Of a stretch of 64,000 bases of DNA, positions 24,999 through 33,759 are shown one piece after another. How positions within the stretch are numbered: the stretch's first letter is position 1; every line of letters starts with the position of its first letter. The position numbers and the translations under genes are program-made. This stretch comes from Actinobacillus succinogenes 130Z (lineage in GTDB: Bacteria; Pseudomonadota; Gammaproteobacteria; Enterobacterales; Pasteurellaceae): the NCBI RefSeq assembly GCF_000017245.1, contig NC_009655.1:868001-932000 (forward strand), read 5' to 3'. The notes under the pieces were generated by a model that searched no databases, was not told where the DNA came from, and was given only the letters and a program-made list of their open reading frames with translations.

Positions 24999-26297
24999 AT
25001 GGCAATGCAAATTTTGCTTTCAACGGAACCGGCCCCTGAATCCTGGGGCAAGAAAGCGCTGTTGAGTTTTCATGGCGAGCGAGCTACCATTCATTTCTCA
25101 TCCAATTCTGACCGCACTTTAGTGCAAAAAGCCGCGCGTAAATTGCGTGGACAAGGCATTAATGATGTGGAATTGGTGGGAAGTGATTGGTCATTAGAAA
25201 ATTGTTGGGCGTTTTATCAAGGGTTTTACACCGCAAAACAAGATTGGGCGGTGGAATTTCCTGAGTTAGGCGAATATCACGATGAACTGTTTGCGCGTTT
25301 GCAATGCGGCGATTTTGTACGTGAAATCATTAATTTATCTTCGTCTGTGATTACACCTGTTGAACTGGTTCAACGCGCTGTAGATTTTATTTGCCGACAA
25401 GCGGAACAAGTTGAGCTCGAAAGTGCGGTCAAATTTGAGATAATTTCCGGTGAAGCATTATGCGAGCAGAATTATCAAGGCATTTGGAATGTAGGTAAAG
25501 GTTCGGCTAATGCCCCCGCCATGTTGCAATTAGATTTTAACCCGACAGGCGATGACAATGCGCCCGTGTTGGCTTGTTTAGTGGGCAAAGGCATTACGTT
25601 TGATAGCGGCGGTTATAGCATTAAACCGAGCAACAGCATGGATAGCATGAAATCCGATATGGGCGGTGCGGCGTTATTAACGGGGGCGCTGGGTTTAGCC
25701 ATTACCCGTGGTTTGCAACAACGCGTGAAATTGTTCCTATGTTGCGCGGAAAATATGGTGAGTAGTACCGCATTCAAATTAGGTGATGTGATTACTTATC
25801 GTAACGGCGTGAGCGCAGAAATTATGAATACCGATGCGGAAGGGCGTTTAGTGCTGGCTGACGGGCTGATTTGTGCGGGCGAGCAAAAGGCACAATTTAT
25901 TTTAGATGCCGCCACCTTAACCGGCGCGGCAAAAGTGGCGGTGGGCAATGACTATCATTCAGTATTATCTATGGATGATAAACTTGTGGCAGATTTATTG
26001 AGTTCGGCACAAGAAGAACAAGAACCGTTCTGGCGTTTGCCGTTTGAAGAATTCCATCGTGCACAAATTAGTTCGTCTTTTGCGGATATTTCTAACACGG
26101 GGTCAGTGGCGGTGAGTGCCGGGGCGAGTACGGCAACGGCATTTTTATCGCATTTTGTGAAAGATTATCAACAAAATTGGTTACATATCGATTGTTCCGC
26201 CACTTATCGTAAATCGCCAAGTGATTTATGGGCAACAGGCGCAACCGGCTTGGGGGTGCAAACCATTGCGAATTTATTATTGAAAAAAGGAGCCTGA
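24999..26297 (+). CDS. pepB: Aminopeptidase B
   Basis: PepB, 432 residues. It is a cytoplasmic M17 leucyl-aminopeptidase-family enzyme with two metal ions that releases N-terminal residues. The metal and catalytic motifs are complete: GKGITFDSGGYSIKP with the following MKSDMGGAA, and the signature NTDAEGRL. The gene precedes ndk by one base, as in H. influenzae, where the same pair flanks an O-antigen-like locus. The start follows an AGAAGGA site. Confidence 0.95.
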   Translation: MAMQILLSTEPAPESWGKKALLSFHGERATIHFSSNSDRTLVQKAARKLRGQGINDVELVGSDWSLENCWAFYQGFYTAKQDWAVEFPELGEYHDELFARLQCGDFVREIINLSSSVITPVELVQRAVDFICRQAEQVELESAVKFEIISGEALCEQNYQGIWNVGKGSANAPAMLQLDFNPTGDDNAPVLACLVGKGITFDSGGYSIKPSNSMDSMKSDMGGAALLTGALGLAITRGLQQRVKLFLCCAENMVSSTAFKLGDVITYRNGVSAEIMNTDAEGRLVLADGLICAGEQKAQFILDAATLTGAAKVAVGNDYHSVLSMDDKLVADLLSSAQEEQEPFWRLPFEEFHRAQISSSFADISNTGSVAVSAGASTATAFLSHFVKDYQQNWLHIDCSATYRKSPSDLWATGATGLGVQTIANLLLKKGA

Positions 26298-26298
26298 T

Positions 26299-26724
26299 AT
26301 GGCGTTAGAACGTACGTTATCAATTATTAAACCTGATGCTGTCGAACGTAATTTAGTGGGTAAAATTCTCTCTCGCTTTGAAGAAAATGGTTTCCAAATT
26401 GTGGCAATGAAAATGTTACGTTTAAATCAAGCTCAAGCGGAAGGTTTTTATGCGGAACACCAAGGCAAACCGTTTTTTGACGGCTTAGTGGAATATATGA
26501 CATCGGCGCCGGTAGTGGTTTCCGTGCTGGAAAAAGATAATGCGGTAAAAGATTACCGCACGTTAATCGGCGCCACCGATCCGCAGCAGGCTGCGGAAGG
26601 CACTATCCGCAAAGATTTTGCGGAAAGCCGACGTCGGAATTCGGTGCACGGTTCGGACAGTGAAGAAAGTGCGGTCAGAGAAATCGCTTATTTCTTTGTT
26701 GAATCTGAAATCTGTCCGCGCTAA
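26299..26724 (+). CDS. ndk: Nucleoside diphosphate kinase
   Basis: Ndk, 141 residues. It balances nucleoside triphosphate pools by phosphate transfer through an active-site histidine, present in the signature NSVHGSDS (His about residue 116). The N-terminal ERTLSIIKPDAVERN is typical. It starts one base after the pepB stop and probably shares its transcript. A terminator follows. An uptake signal (GAAAGTGCGGTCAG) is inside the 3' end of the gene. Confidence 0.98.
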   Translation: MALERTLSIIKPDAVERNLVGKILSRFEENGFQIVAMKMLRLNQAQAEGFYAEHQGKPFFDGLVEYMTSAPVVVSVLEKDNAVKDYRTLIGATDPQQAAEGTIRKDFAESRRRNSVHGSDSEESAVREIAYFFVESEICPR

Positions 26725-26743
26725 AAACGGTTGAAATAAATCC

Positions 26744-26778
26744 CCCCGGATACCCTGTTCCGGGGATTTTTTATTTTT
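26744..26778 (+). terminator. Intrinsic terminator after ndk
   Basis: CCCCGG (26744-26749) pairs with CCGGGG (26760-26765) around a 10-base loop, followed by a T-rich run. Confidence 0.85.
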
Positions 26779-26781
26779 AGA

Positions 26782-26809
26782 TTGAAATTCGGATAAAAAC
26801 GCGTATTAT
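26782..26809 (+). promoter_or_regulatory. Putative metK promoter
   Basis: TTGAAA (26782-26787) and TATTAT (26804-26809) are separated by 16 bases, about 38 bases before the metK start. No SAM riboswitch or clear MetJ box series is seen in the short leader. Confidence 0.6.
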
Positions 26810-26847
26810 GGCCGTCTAAACGGCTAAACTCATATTAAGGAAAGAAC

Positions 26848-27999
26848 ATGTCAACCCATTTATTTACTTCCGAATCCGTGTCAGAAGGGCATCCGGATAA
26901 AATTGCAGACCAAATTTCAGACGCGGTATTGGACGAAATACTCAAACAGGACCCGAAAGCGCGTGTAGCGTGCGAAACCTATGTAAAAACCGGTATGGCG
27001 TTGGTGGGCGGTGAAATCACCACATCCGCCTGGGTGGATATTGAAAATCTCACTCGTCAGGTGATTTGCGACATCGGTTACAAACATTCGGATATGGGAT
27101 TCGACGGGCATTCATGCGCCGTATTGAATGCTATCGGCAAGCAGTCGCAGGACATTAATCAGGGCGTGGATCGTGAAAATCCGTTAGACCAAGGCGCAGG
27201 CGACCAGGGCATTATGTTCGGTTACGCGACCAACGAAACCGAAGTTTTCATGCCGGCACCGATTACTTATGCGCACCGTCTAATGGAACGTCAGGCTAAA
27301 GTGCGTAAAGACGGCACCTTGGATTGGTTGCGCCCGGACGCCAAAAGCCAGCTCACCTTTAAATACGAAGACAATAAAATCGTAGGTATTGACGCGGTGG
27401 TGCTTTCCACTCAGCATGCGGAATCCGTCAGCCAAAAAGAGGTGCATGAAGGCGTAATGGAAGAAATCATTAAACCGGTATTGCCGGCGAAATGGCTAGA
27501 TAAAGACACTAAATATTTTATTAACCCGACCGGACGTTTTGTTATCGGCGGGCCGATGGGCGATTGCGGTTTAACCGGCCGTAAAATCATCGTGGATACC
27601 TACGGCGGCGCGGCGCGTCACGGCGGCGGCGCGTTTTCCGGCAAAGATCCGTCGAAAGTGGACCGTTCGGCTGCTTATGCCGCCCGTTATGTGGCGAAAA
27701 ATATTGTGGCGGCAGGGTTGGCGGATCGCTGCGAAATTCAGCTTTCTTATGCCATCGGTGTGGCGGAACCGACTTCCATCATGCTGGAAACTTTCGGCAC
27801 CGGTAAAGTAGCGAACGAATTATTGGTGAAACTGGTACGCGAATTCTTTGATTTACGTCCGTACGGTTTAATCCAAATGTTGGATCTTATTCGACCGATT
27901 TACCGTGAAACCGCCGCTTACGGACATTTCGGACGCGAACAATTCCCATGGGAAAAAATTGATCGTGCGGCCGAATTAAGCGCGGCGGCCGGGCTATAA
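26848..27999 (+). CDS. metK: S-adenosylmethionine synthase
   Basis: MetK, 383 residues, the family's usual length. It makes S-adenosylmethionine from ATP and methionine in the cytoplasm. The N-terminal SVSEGHPDKIADQISDAVLD, the loop GAGDQGIMFGYA and the phosphate-binding GGGAFSGKDPSKVDRS are all intact. It has its own promoter after the ndk terminator and a terminator at 28022-28049, so it is probably monocistronic. Confidence 0.98.
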   Translation: MSTHLFTSESVSEGHPDKIADQISDAVLDEILKQDPKARVACETYVKTGMALVGGEITTSAWVDIENLTRQVICDIGYKHSDMGFDGHSCAVLNAIGKQSQDINQGVDRENPLDQGAGDQGIMFGYATNETEVFMPAPITYAHRLMERQAKVRKDGTLDWLRPDAKSQLTFKYEDNKIVGIDAVVLSTQHAESVSQKEVHEGVMEEIIKPVLPAKWLDKDTKYFINPTGRFVIGGPMGDCGLTGRKIIVDTYGGAARHGGGAFSGKDPSKVDRSAAYAARYVAKNIVAAGLADRCEIQLSYAIGVAEPTSIMLETFGTGKVANELLVKLVREFFDLRPYGLIQMLDLIRPIYRETAAYGHFGREQFPWEKIDRAAELSAAAGL

Positions 28000-28021
28000 A
28001 TTTAACGATGATTTATGAGAG

Positions 28022-28049
28022 GCACGTGTTTTTTAAGCGCGTGCTTTTT
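28022..28049 (+). terminator. Intrinsic terminator after metK
   Basis: GCACGTGTT (28022-28030) pairs, with G-U pairs, with AGCGCGTGC (28036-28044) and is followed by TTTTT. Confidence 0.75.
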
Positions 28050-28140
28050 CATTTGCAACGCGGCATGTAGATTTACCCGTGAAAATTCTGTGGGATTATG
28101 CTATATTGGCGCCGAATTTTAACATAATAAGGAGTAATCC

Positions 28141-28749
28141 ATGAAAAAGACAACATTAGCTATGGCACTAGGGGCATTGGTTTTTAGTGGTGTTGCCAGC
28201 GCAAATTGGTATGTTGAGGGGAATGCCGGCTATTCCAGACTGAAAACTTCGGGTGGCGACGGTTATGATCTCAAAGACAATTCATTTTCGCCAAGTCTCG
28301 CTATCGGTTATAAAGTTAACGATTGGCGTTTTGCATTGGATTATACTTATTACGGTAAAGCCGATGAAAACTACGGCTGGCAGTATTACCAAGAACATGA
28401 AGTCGGTAATGAAGAAATGAAAGCATACGGTTTCGGACTTTCCGCCTATTATGATTTCAACGTTAACAGCAGTCTGAAACCTTATGTAGGCGCCCGTCTT
28501 TCAGTTAACCACATTAAGTCCGAACTAGACTACACTCTTTACTCCGACAACACCGGTAAGGTAGTTCGTCGCGGCAGTTACTCGGATTCCGAAACCAAAT
28601 TCGGTTACGGTGCCGTTGTGGGTGTGAGTTATAATTTTGCACCGCAATGGGATTTAAACGTAGCGGCAGAATATAATCGATTGGGCAAAGAAAATGGCGT
28701 TAAATTCGACCAATACGGCGCGAAAGTGGGTGTGCGTTACAGTTTCTAA
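28141..28749 (+). CDS. Opa-like outer-membrane beta-barrel protein (first copy)
   Basis: 202-residue small outer-membrane barrel of the opacity/OmpA-like porin family. A clear signal peptide (MKKTTLAMALGALVFSGVASA, cleavage before NWYVEG) precedes alternating beta strands ending in an aromatic residue (VGVRYSF), the BAM recognition signature. It is a close paralogue of the gene at 29401-29976: the signal peptide, strands and C-terminal YNFAPQWDLNVAAEYNRLG are shared, and the differences are in presumed surface loops. An extended -10 (TGCTATATT, 28099-28107) precedes it and is shared with the paralogue. Confidence 0.85.
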   Translation: MKKTTLAMALGALVFSGVASANWYVEGNAGYSRLKTSGGDGYDLKDNSFSPSLAIGYKVNDWRFALDYTYYGKADENYGWQYYQEHEVGNEEMKAYGFGLSAYYDFNVNSSLKPYVGARLSVNHIKSELDYTLYSDNTGKVVRRGSYSDSETKFGYGAVVGVSYNFAPQWDLNVAAEYNRLGKENGVKFDQYGAKVGVRYSF

Positions 28750-28823
28750 TTTGCATCCCTAGAAATGAACGGCGCGCGTTTTTAACGCGTGCCTTTGTTT
28801 TCTGTAAAACTGAAATATTTTCC

Positions 28824-29336
28824 ATGGAACAACAAACCCGATTCCGTCATTTAAAAATGCAGATTCAACGTAAGCTGAACGCCTGTTTACAAAAATCCGA
28901 GCAATTTTTTGACCGCACTTTTGCCGTGCCGACGGTGAGTTATGAAGTGCGCGGCATAAAGGCGGGTGTGGCATATCTGCAAAAAAACGCAATAAAATTT
29001 AACCGCACTTTATTGCTGGAAAATCCGTCGGAATTTGTGAATCAAGTGGTGCCGCACGAATTGGCGCATTTAATTGTGTATCAACTGTTCGGACGGGTGA
29101 AGCCGCACGGTAAGGAATGGCAAGCCGTGATGACGAACGTCTTTCAACTGCCCGCCGAAACTTATCATCAATTTGATGTGAAATCCGTTCAGGGCAAAAC
29201 CTTTGCTTACCGCTGCGGTTGCCGCATTCATCAGCTTTCCGTGCGTCGTCATAATAAAATTCAGCGGGAACGTGCGGTCTATTTATGTCAATATTGTAAA
29301 GGACGTTTGGAACCGGTGAACAAAATTTGTCCGTGA
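28824..29336 (+). CDS. sprT: SprT family zinc metalloprotein
   Basis: SprT-like protein, 170 residues. The zinc-peptidase helix HELAH is seen in VPHELAHLIVYQLFG (about residue 75 on), with a third ligand likely in KPHGKEW. The C-terminal YRCGC and LCQYCKG form a zinc-ribbon-like part. The bacterial role is poorly defined; eukaryotic Spartan relatives cut DNA-protein crosslinks. Two Opa-like genes flank it on both sides, suggesting that a barrel gene was duplicated around it. Two uptake signals lie inside. Confidence 0.9.
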   Translation: MEQQTRFRHLKMQIQRKLNACLQKSEQFFDRTFAVPTVSYEVRGIKAGVAYLQKNAIKFNRTLLLENPSEFVNQVVPHELAHLIVYQLFGRVKPHGKEWQAVMTNVFQLPAETYHQFDVKSVQGKTFAYRCGCRIHQLSVRRHNKIQRERAVYLCQYCKGRLEPVNKICP

Positions 29337-29400
29337 AGTTACGGGGAAATTGTGCTATATTTATATTGAACTTTTAAACATAATAACGAAGGGGGAGTTT

Positions 29401-29976
29401 ATGAAAAAGACAACATTAGCTATAGCATTAGGCGCCTTGGCATTTGCGAGCGTAGCAAGCGCAAACTGGTATGTTGAAGGCGATGCGGGGTATTCCAAAT
29501 TGAGAACATCGGGCGGTTTGTCGAGTAAAATCAGCGACGGTTCGTTCTCTCCGAGTGTCGCCGTAGGTTATAAAGTGAATGATTGGCGCTTTGCCTTAGA
29601 TTATACTTATTACGGTAAAGGTGATGAAGGTTTCGGCGACTTGGGCGGTTCGGGCGAAAATGAAGTGAAAGCGTACGGTTTCGGCCTTGCCGCTTATTAT
29701 GATTTTGATCTCGGCACCAGTTTAACGCCTTATCTGGGGGCGAGAATTTCCGCCAATCATATTAAAGTTAATAGTGACTTTAATAACGCTTCCGATTATT
29801 TCCATTTTTCGAATTCCAACACTGAATTCGGTTACGGTGCGATTGCCGGGGTAAGCTACAATTTTGCACCGCAGTGGGATTTAAATGTCGCGGCGGAATA
29901 TAACCGTTTGGGTGAAGTACGTGACGTAAAAGTCAACCAATACGGCGCGAAAGTCGGCGTACGTTATACATTCTAA
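29401..29976 (+). CDS. Opa-like outer-membrane beta-barrel protein (second copy)
   Basis: 191-residue paralogue of the barrel at 28141-28749. The ATG at 29401, after GGGGGAG, gives the same signal peptide pattern (MKKTTLAIALGALAFASVASA); an upstream frame start at 29350 would add an unlikely extension. It ends in VGVRYTF, the outer-membrane insertion signature. Loop sequences differ from copy one (for example LGGSGENEV and NNASDYFHFS), while the strands are nearly the same. Its upstream DNA repeats the first gene's TGCTATATT and AACATAATAA, so promoter and gene were duplicated together. Confidence 0.85.
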   Translation: MKKTTLAIALGALAFASVASANWYVEGDAGYSKLRTSGGLSSKISDGSFSPSVAVGYKVNDWRFALDYTYYGKGDEGFGDLGGSGENEVKAYGFGLAAYYDFDLGTSLTPYLGARISANHIKVNSDFNNASDYFHFSNSNTEFGYGAIAGVSYNFAPQWDLNVAAEYNRLGEVRDVKVNQYGAKVGVRYTF

Positions 29977-30002
29977 GCTTTAACAATTAGCTGATCGTTT
30001 TC

Positions 30003-30046
30003 AAGTGCGGCGGAAAAAACAGAAGTTTTTCCGACCGCACTTTTTC
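30003..30046 (+). terminator. Uptake-signal inverted pair acting as terminator
   Basis: AAGTGCGG (30003-30010) and ACCGCACTT (30034-30042) form the ends of an 18-base imperfect stem with loop AGAA, followed by a T-run. Oppositely oriented uptake signals used as terminators are well known in Haemophilus. Confidence 0.85.
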
Positions 30047-30091
30047 TTTGTCTAAAATTTAACCGAATTATTATATTTTCCTTAAGATGCG

Positions 30092-30119
30092 GTTGAAATT
30101 CGTGAAATTATTCCTATAT
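30092..30119 (+). promoter_or_regulatory. Putative sigma-32 heat-shock promoter of htpG
   Basis: GTTGAAA (30092-30098) and CCTATAT (30113-30119) are 14 bases apart and resemble the sigma-32 consensus (CTTGAAA, CCCCATNT). The -10 match is partial. They lie 45 bases upstream of htpG, a classical heat-shock gene. Confidence 0.5.
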
Positions 30120-30163
30120 CAACAAAGTAGTTTTAACGAGCCTAACCAAATAGGATAAATAAC

Positions 30164-32050
30164 ATGAGCAATAATCAACAAACTCTCGGTTTCCAAACGG
30201 AAGTGAAACAACTTCTGCAATTAATGATTCATTCCCTGTATTCCAATAAGGAAATTTTTCTGCGCGAATTGATTTCCAACGCGTCCGATGCGGCGGATAA
30301 ATTGCGTTTCAAAGCGCTTTCCGCGCCGGAACTGTATGAAGGCGACGGCGATTTGAAAGTGCGCATTCGTTTTGATGAGAAAAAAGGTACGCTGACCGTC
30401 AGCGATAACGGCATCGGCATGACGCGCGAACAGGCGACGGAACACCTGGGCACCATTGCGAAATCCGGAACAAAGGAATTTTTAACCGCACTTGGGCAGG
30501 ATCAAGCCAAAGACAGCCAGTTAATCGGTCAATTCGGGGTGGGATTCTATTCCGCCTTTATCGTAGCGGACAAAGTGGAAGTACGCAGCCGTGCAGCGGG
30601 TGTGCCGGCGGAACAGGGCGTATTATGGACATCTGCCGGCGAAGGCGAGTATTCCGTCGAAGATATTGAGAAAAAAGAACGCGGTACGGAAATTACGCTG
30701 TTTTTGCGCGAGGACGAAAAAGAATTTTTGAACGAATGGCGTCTGCGTGAAATTATCGGCAAATATTCCGATCACATCGGTTTGCCGGTGGAAATTCTGA
30801 CCAAAGAATTCGATGAAGAAGGCAAAGAAAGCGACGTAAAATGGGAAAAAATCAATAAAGCTCAGGCCTTGTGGACGAGGGCGAAAGGTGAAATCTCCGA
30901 CGAAGAATACCAAGAATTTTATAAACATATCAGCCATGATTTTGCCGATCCGCTAGTATGGCAGCACAACAAAGTGGAAGGTAATCAGGAATATACCAGT
31001 TTGCTTTATGTGCCGTCCAAAGCGCCGTGGGATTTATTCAACCGCGAGCAAAAACACGGCTTGAAGCTGTATGTGCAACGGGTATTCATTATGGATGATG
31101 CGGAAGTGTTCATGCCGAATTATCTGCGTTTCATGCGCGGTTTGCTGGACAGCAACGATTTGCCGTTAAACGTTTCCCGTGAAATTCTGCAGGATAATAA
31201 AACCACGGCGGCATTACGTAAAGCCTTAACCAAACGTTCCTTACAAATGCTGGAAAAACTGGCGAAAGACGAAGCGGAAAAATATGCGACATTCTGGAAA
31301 GAATTCGGTTTAGTGCTGAAAGAAGGCGTGGGTGAAGATTTTGCCAACCGCGAACAAATCGCCAAACTATTCCGTTTTGCTTCCACTCACACGGACAGCA
31401 GCGAACAAAGCGTATCGCTGGCGGATTATATCGCCCGCATGAAAGAAGGACAAAAAGCCGTTTACTATATTACCGCCGACAGTTACGTCGCGGCGAAAAA
31501 CAGTCCGCATTTGGAATTGTTCAATAAAAAAGGCATTGAAGTGTTGCTGTTGTCCGATCGAATCGACGAATGGATGTTGAGCTATTTAACGGAATTTGAC
31601 GGCAAGCCGTTACAATCCATCACCAAAGCGGATTTGGATTTAGGCGATTTGGCGGATAAAACCGAAGCGGAAAAAGAGAAGGCGCAGGACGAAGCTTTAA
31701 GCGGTTTCATCGAACGGGTGAAAACCCTGCTGGGCGAACGGGTAAAAGATGTGCGTTTGACCCATCGTTTAACCGATACGCCGGCGGTGGTATCGACGGA
31801 TAACGATCAAATGACTACTCAAATGGCGAAATTGTTCGCGATGAGCGGTCAGCCGGTGCCGGAGGTGAAATATACTTTTGAATTGAATCCGGATCACGCT
31901 TTAGTGAAAAAAACGGCGGCATTGACCGATGAATCCGCTTTCGCCGACTGGGTGGAATTGCTGTTGGAGCAAGCCATGTTGTCGGAGCGCGGCACCTTGG
32001 AAAATCCGACGGCTTTCATTAAACGCGTGAATACCTTGCTTGCAGGCTAG
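30164..32050 (+). CDS. htpG: Chaperone HtpG (Hsp90)
   Basis: HtpG, 628 residues, normal length. This cytoplasmic ATP-dependent Hsp90 chaperone remodels client proteins together with DnaK. The GHKL ATPase motifs are intact: RELISNASDAADKLR (36-50), VSDNGIGM and GQFGVGFYSAF. The middle-domain arginine segment LNVSREILQ follows. It is monocistronic, with a sigma-32-like promoter upstream and an uptake-signal terminator just after the stop. Confidence 0.98.
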   Translation: MSNNQQTLGFQTEVKQLLQLMIHSLYSNKEIFLRELISNASDAADKLRFKALSAPELYEGDGDLKVRIRFDEKKGTLTVSDNGIGMTREQATEHLGTIAKSGTKEFLTALGQDQAKDSQLIGQFGVGFYSAFIVADKVEVRSRAAGVPAEQGVLWTSAGEGEYSVEDIEKKERGTEITLFLREDEKEFLNEWRLREIIGKYSDHIGLPVEILTKEFDEEGKESDVKWEKINKAQALWTRAKGEISDEEYQEFYKHISHDFADPLVWQHNKVEGNQEYTSLLYVPSKAPWDLFNREQKHGLKLYVQRVFIMDDAEVFMPNYLRFMRGLLDSNDLPLNVSREILQDNKTTAALRKALTKRSLQMLEKLAKDEAEKYATFWKEFGLVLKEGVGEDFANREQIAKLFRFASTHTDSSEQSVSLADYIARMKEGQKAVYYITADSYVAAKNSPHLELFNKKGIEVLLLSDRIDEWMLSYLTEFDGKPLQSITKADLDLGDLADKTEAEKEKAQDEALSGFIERVKTLLGERVKDVRLTHRLTDTPAVVSTDNDQMTTQMAKLFAMSGQPVPEVKYTFELNPDHALVKKTAALTDESAFADWVELLLEQAMLSERGTLENPTAFIKRVNTLLAG

Positions 32051-32064
32051 ATTTGTCGCATTAT

Positions 32065-32109
32065 ATGACCGCACTTTACCGGGAACGGAGAAAGTGCGGT
32101 CATTTTTTT
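32065..32109 (+). terminator. Uptake-signal inverted pair terminator after htpG
   Basis: ATGACCGCACTTT (32065-32077) pairs perfectly over 13 bases with AAAGTGCGGTCAT (32091-32103), followed by seven Ts. It supports a start for the next gene downstream of it. Confidence 0.9.
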
Positions 32110-32148
32110 AGGTGTTTTTCAGATTTTATCGGGTCATCAAACAAAGTC

Positions 32149-32886
32149 ATGGCAACTTTTGTCGCGTGGGGTAATATTCGGCAGGATTACCCGTTTCAAA
32201 CTATTCCGTCCGAACTGGTTCCCGAACGGTTGCATCTATCGTCCGATGGCGAAAGCATTAACGGAAATTCCCGTGTACGGCAACGGCACCACTGCCGCCG
32301 GCTGGCGCATTTTTTACTGTGGCGCTTATGCGGACAGGCGGGAATCGATACGGGATTGCTGTCGCATATTTATTATACCGCCAGCGGTCGTCCCGAATTC
32401 CCTTCAAACCGAATTGATTTTAATATTTCCCATTCCGGCGATTGGGTCGCGGTAATATTGTCGGTTTCGTCCGCCAAGCCGGCGGTGGGCATCGATATCG
32501 AGATAGCAAAAACAGAACGAAATTTCACCGCACTTTTAGCTCATTTTGCTCCGCAAACGGAACAGCGCTGGCTGGCTAAACAGAGTAATATCGTTGCAGG
32601 ATTTTATCGTTGCTGGTGTTTGCGCGAAGCCGTACTGAAATCGCAAGGGGTAGGTATTGTGAAGTTGAGCGAAGTCCGGCATTTGCCGGAACGGCAACAG
32701 ATTCGAACGGCATATTGCCCTGCCGGTCAGTTGTTTTTTTCTGAAGAATTACCGTTTTACCTCGCATTATTTGCGGCGGGGAATGAATTGGATGATGTCC
32801 GTTATTTCCATTGGTCGCCCGGAACAGAACGGGGGCTTTGCGCGTATTCGCTCAAAAGTGCGGTCAAATATTCAGTTAATTTTTAA
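32149..32886 (+). CDS. 4'-phosphopantetheinyl transferase superfamily protein
   Basis: 245-residue Sfp-type phosphopantetheinyl transferase that would attach the CoA-derived arm to carrier proteins. The Mg-binding motif VGIDIE (about 116-121) and the later WCLREAVLKS (matching WxxKExxxK with R for K) are present. The open frame reaches back to 32053 but that part overlaps the htpG terminator, so the ATG at 32149 is chosen. H. influenzae has a comparable Sfp-type enzyme (HI0152); whether an AcpS also exists cannot be seen here. Confidence 0.82.
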   Translation: MATFVAWGNIRQDYPFQTIPSELVPERLHLSSDGESINGNSRVRQRHHCRRLAHFLLWRLCGQAGIDTGLLSHIYYTASGRPEFPSNRIDFNISHSGDWVAVILSVSSAKPAVGIDIEIAKTERNFTALLAHFAPQTEQRWLAKQSNIVAGFYRCWCLREAVLKSQGVGIVKLSEVRHLPERQQIRTAYCPAGQLFFSEELPFYLALFAAGNELDDVRYFHWSPGTERGLCAYSLKSAVKYSVNF

Positions 32887-32993
32887 CCGTATATGCAAAA
32901 ATTTTGTGACGAACCTCAAATTTTTCAATAAAAATAGCAAAAATATTCGTATTTTTTAGTATTCTTAGTGCTATTCGAAAATAAGGAAAAATC

Positions 32994-33617
32994 ATGGTCG
33001 ATATCCAACAATTTAGTCAGAATGATATTGAAATTATCAAAGAAGAGCCACTTTATCATGGCTTTTTTCAATTAAAACGGGTGCATTTTCGCCATAAACT
33101 GTTTGCCGGCGGGATGAGCGGCGAAGTAGTGCGGGAATTGCTCGTGAAAGGCGCCGCTTCTGCCGTGATTGCCTATGATCCCGAACGGGATACGGTGATT
33201 TTGGTAGAGCAAGTGCGTATCGGCGCTTATAATCCGAGTTTTTCCGGTTCGCCTTGGTTGTTAGAGCTGATAGCCGGTATGGTGGAAGAAGGCGAGTTGC
33301 CGGAAGAGGTTGCCGGACGTGAGAGCCGGGAAGAAGCCGGTGTCGAGGTGACGAATCTGATCCGTGTATTGAGTGTATGGGACAGCCCGGGAGGCACGGT
33401 GGAACGCATTCATTTGTTTGCGGGCAAAGTGGATAGTTCGAAAGCAAAAGGTCTGCACGGATTAGCGGAAGAACATGAAGACATTAAAGTCCATGTACTC
33501 GAACGGGAGACCGCTTATGCATGGGTGGAGCAGGGCAAAGTGGATAACAGCACGGCCGTGCTAGGATTACAGTGGTTGCAACTCAATTACAGAAAATTGC
33601 AACAGGCTTGGTTGTAA
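32994..33617 (+). CDS. nudF: ADP-ribose pyrophosphatase (Nudix)
   Basis: NudF, 207 residues. It hydrolyses ADP-ribose to AMP and ribose 5-phosphate in the cytoplasm. The Nudix box GX5EX7REUXEEXGU is complete in the segment beginning GMVEEGELPEEVAG and ending RESREEAGV (about residues 91-113). The downstream cpdA order is the same as in other gammaproteobacteria. The start follows AAGGAAAA. Confidence 0.93.
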   Translation: MVDIQQFSQNDIEIIKEEPLYHGFFQLKRVHFRHKLFAGGMSGEVVRELLVKGAASAVIAYDPERDTVILVEQVRIGAYNPSFSGSPWLLELIAGMVEEGELPEEVAGRESREEAGVEVTNLIRVLSVWDSPGGTVERIHLFAGKVDSSKAKGLHGLAEEHEDIKVHVLERETAYAWVEQGKVDNSTAVLGLQWLQLNYRKLQQAWL

Positions 33618-33759
33618 AATGTGACGAATGTGGCATTTTTAGCAAAAAGTCTGCGCAGAAATATGATCTTTATAACATTTTCGTATTTTAACGGATGCAA
33701 ATTTTTCTGAAGCGGATAATCTTGCGATTGCGACATTGGATGGGGAACAGGAGAATCCC

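Noticed and set aside
26810..26847. SAM riboswitch ahead of metK
   Set aside because: The leader is too short and shows no riboswitch-like set of stems.
29350..29400. Upstream start for the second Opa-like protein
   Set aside because: The promoter -10 lies inside that stretch, and the ATG at 29401 has the ribosome site and the same signal peptide as the paralogue.
32053..32148. Upstream extension of the phosphopantetheinyl transferase
   Set aside because: It would translate through the htpG terminator hairpin; the ATG at 32149 fits the family better.
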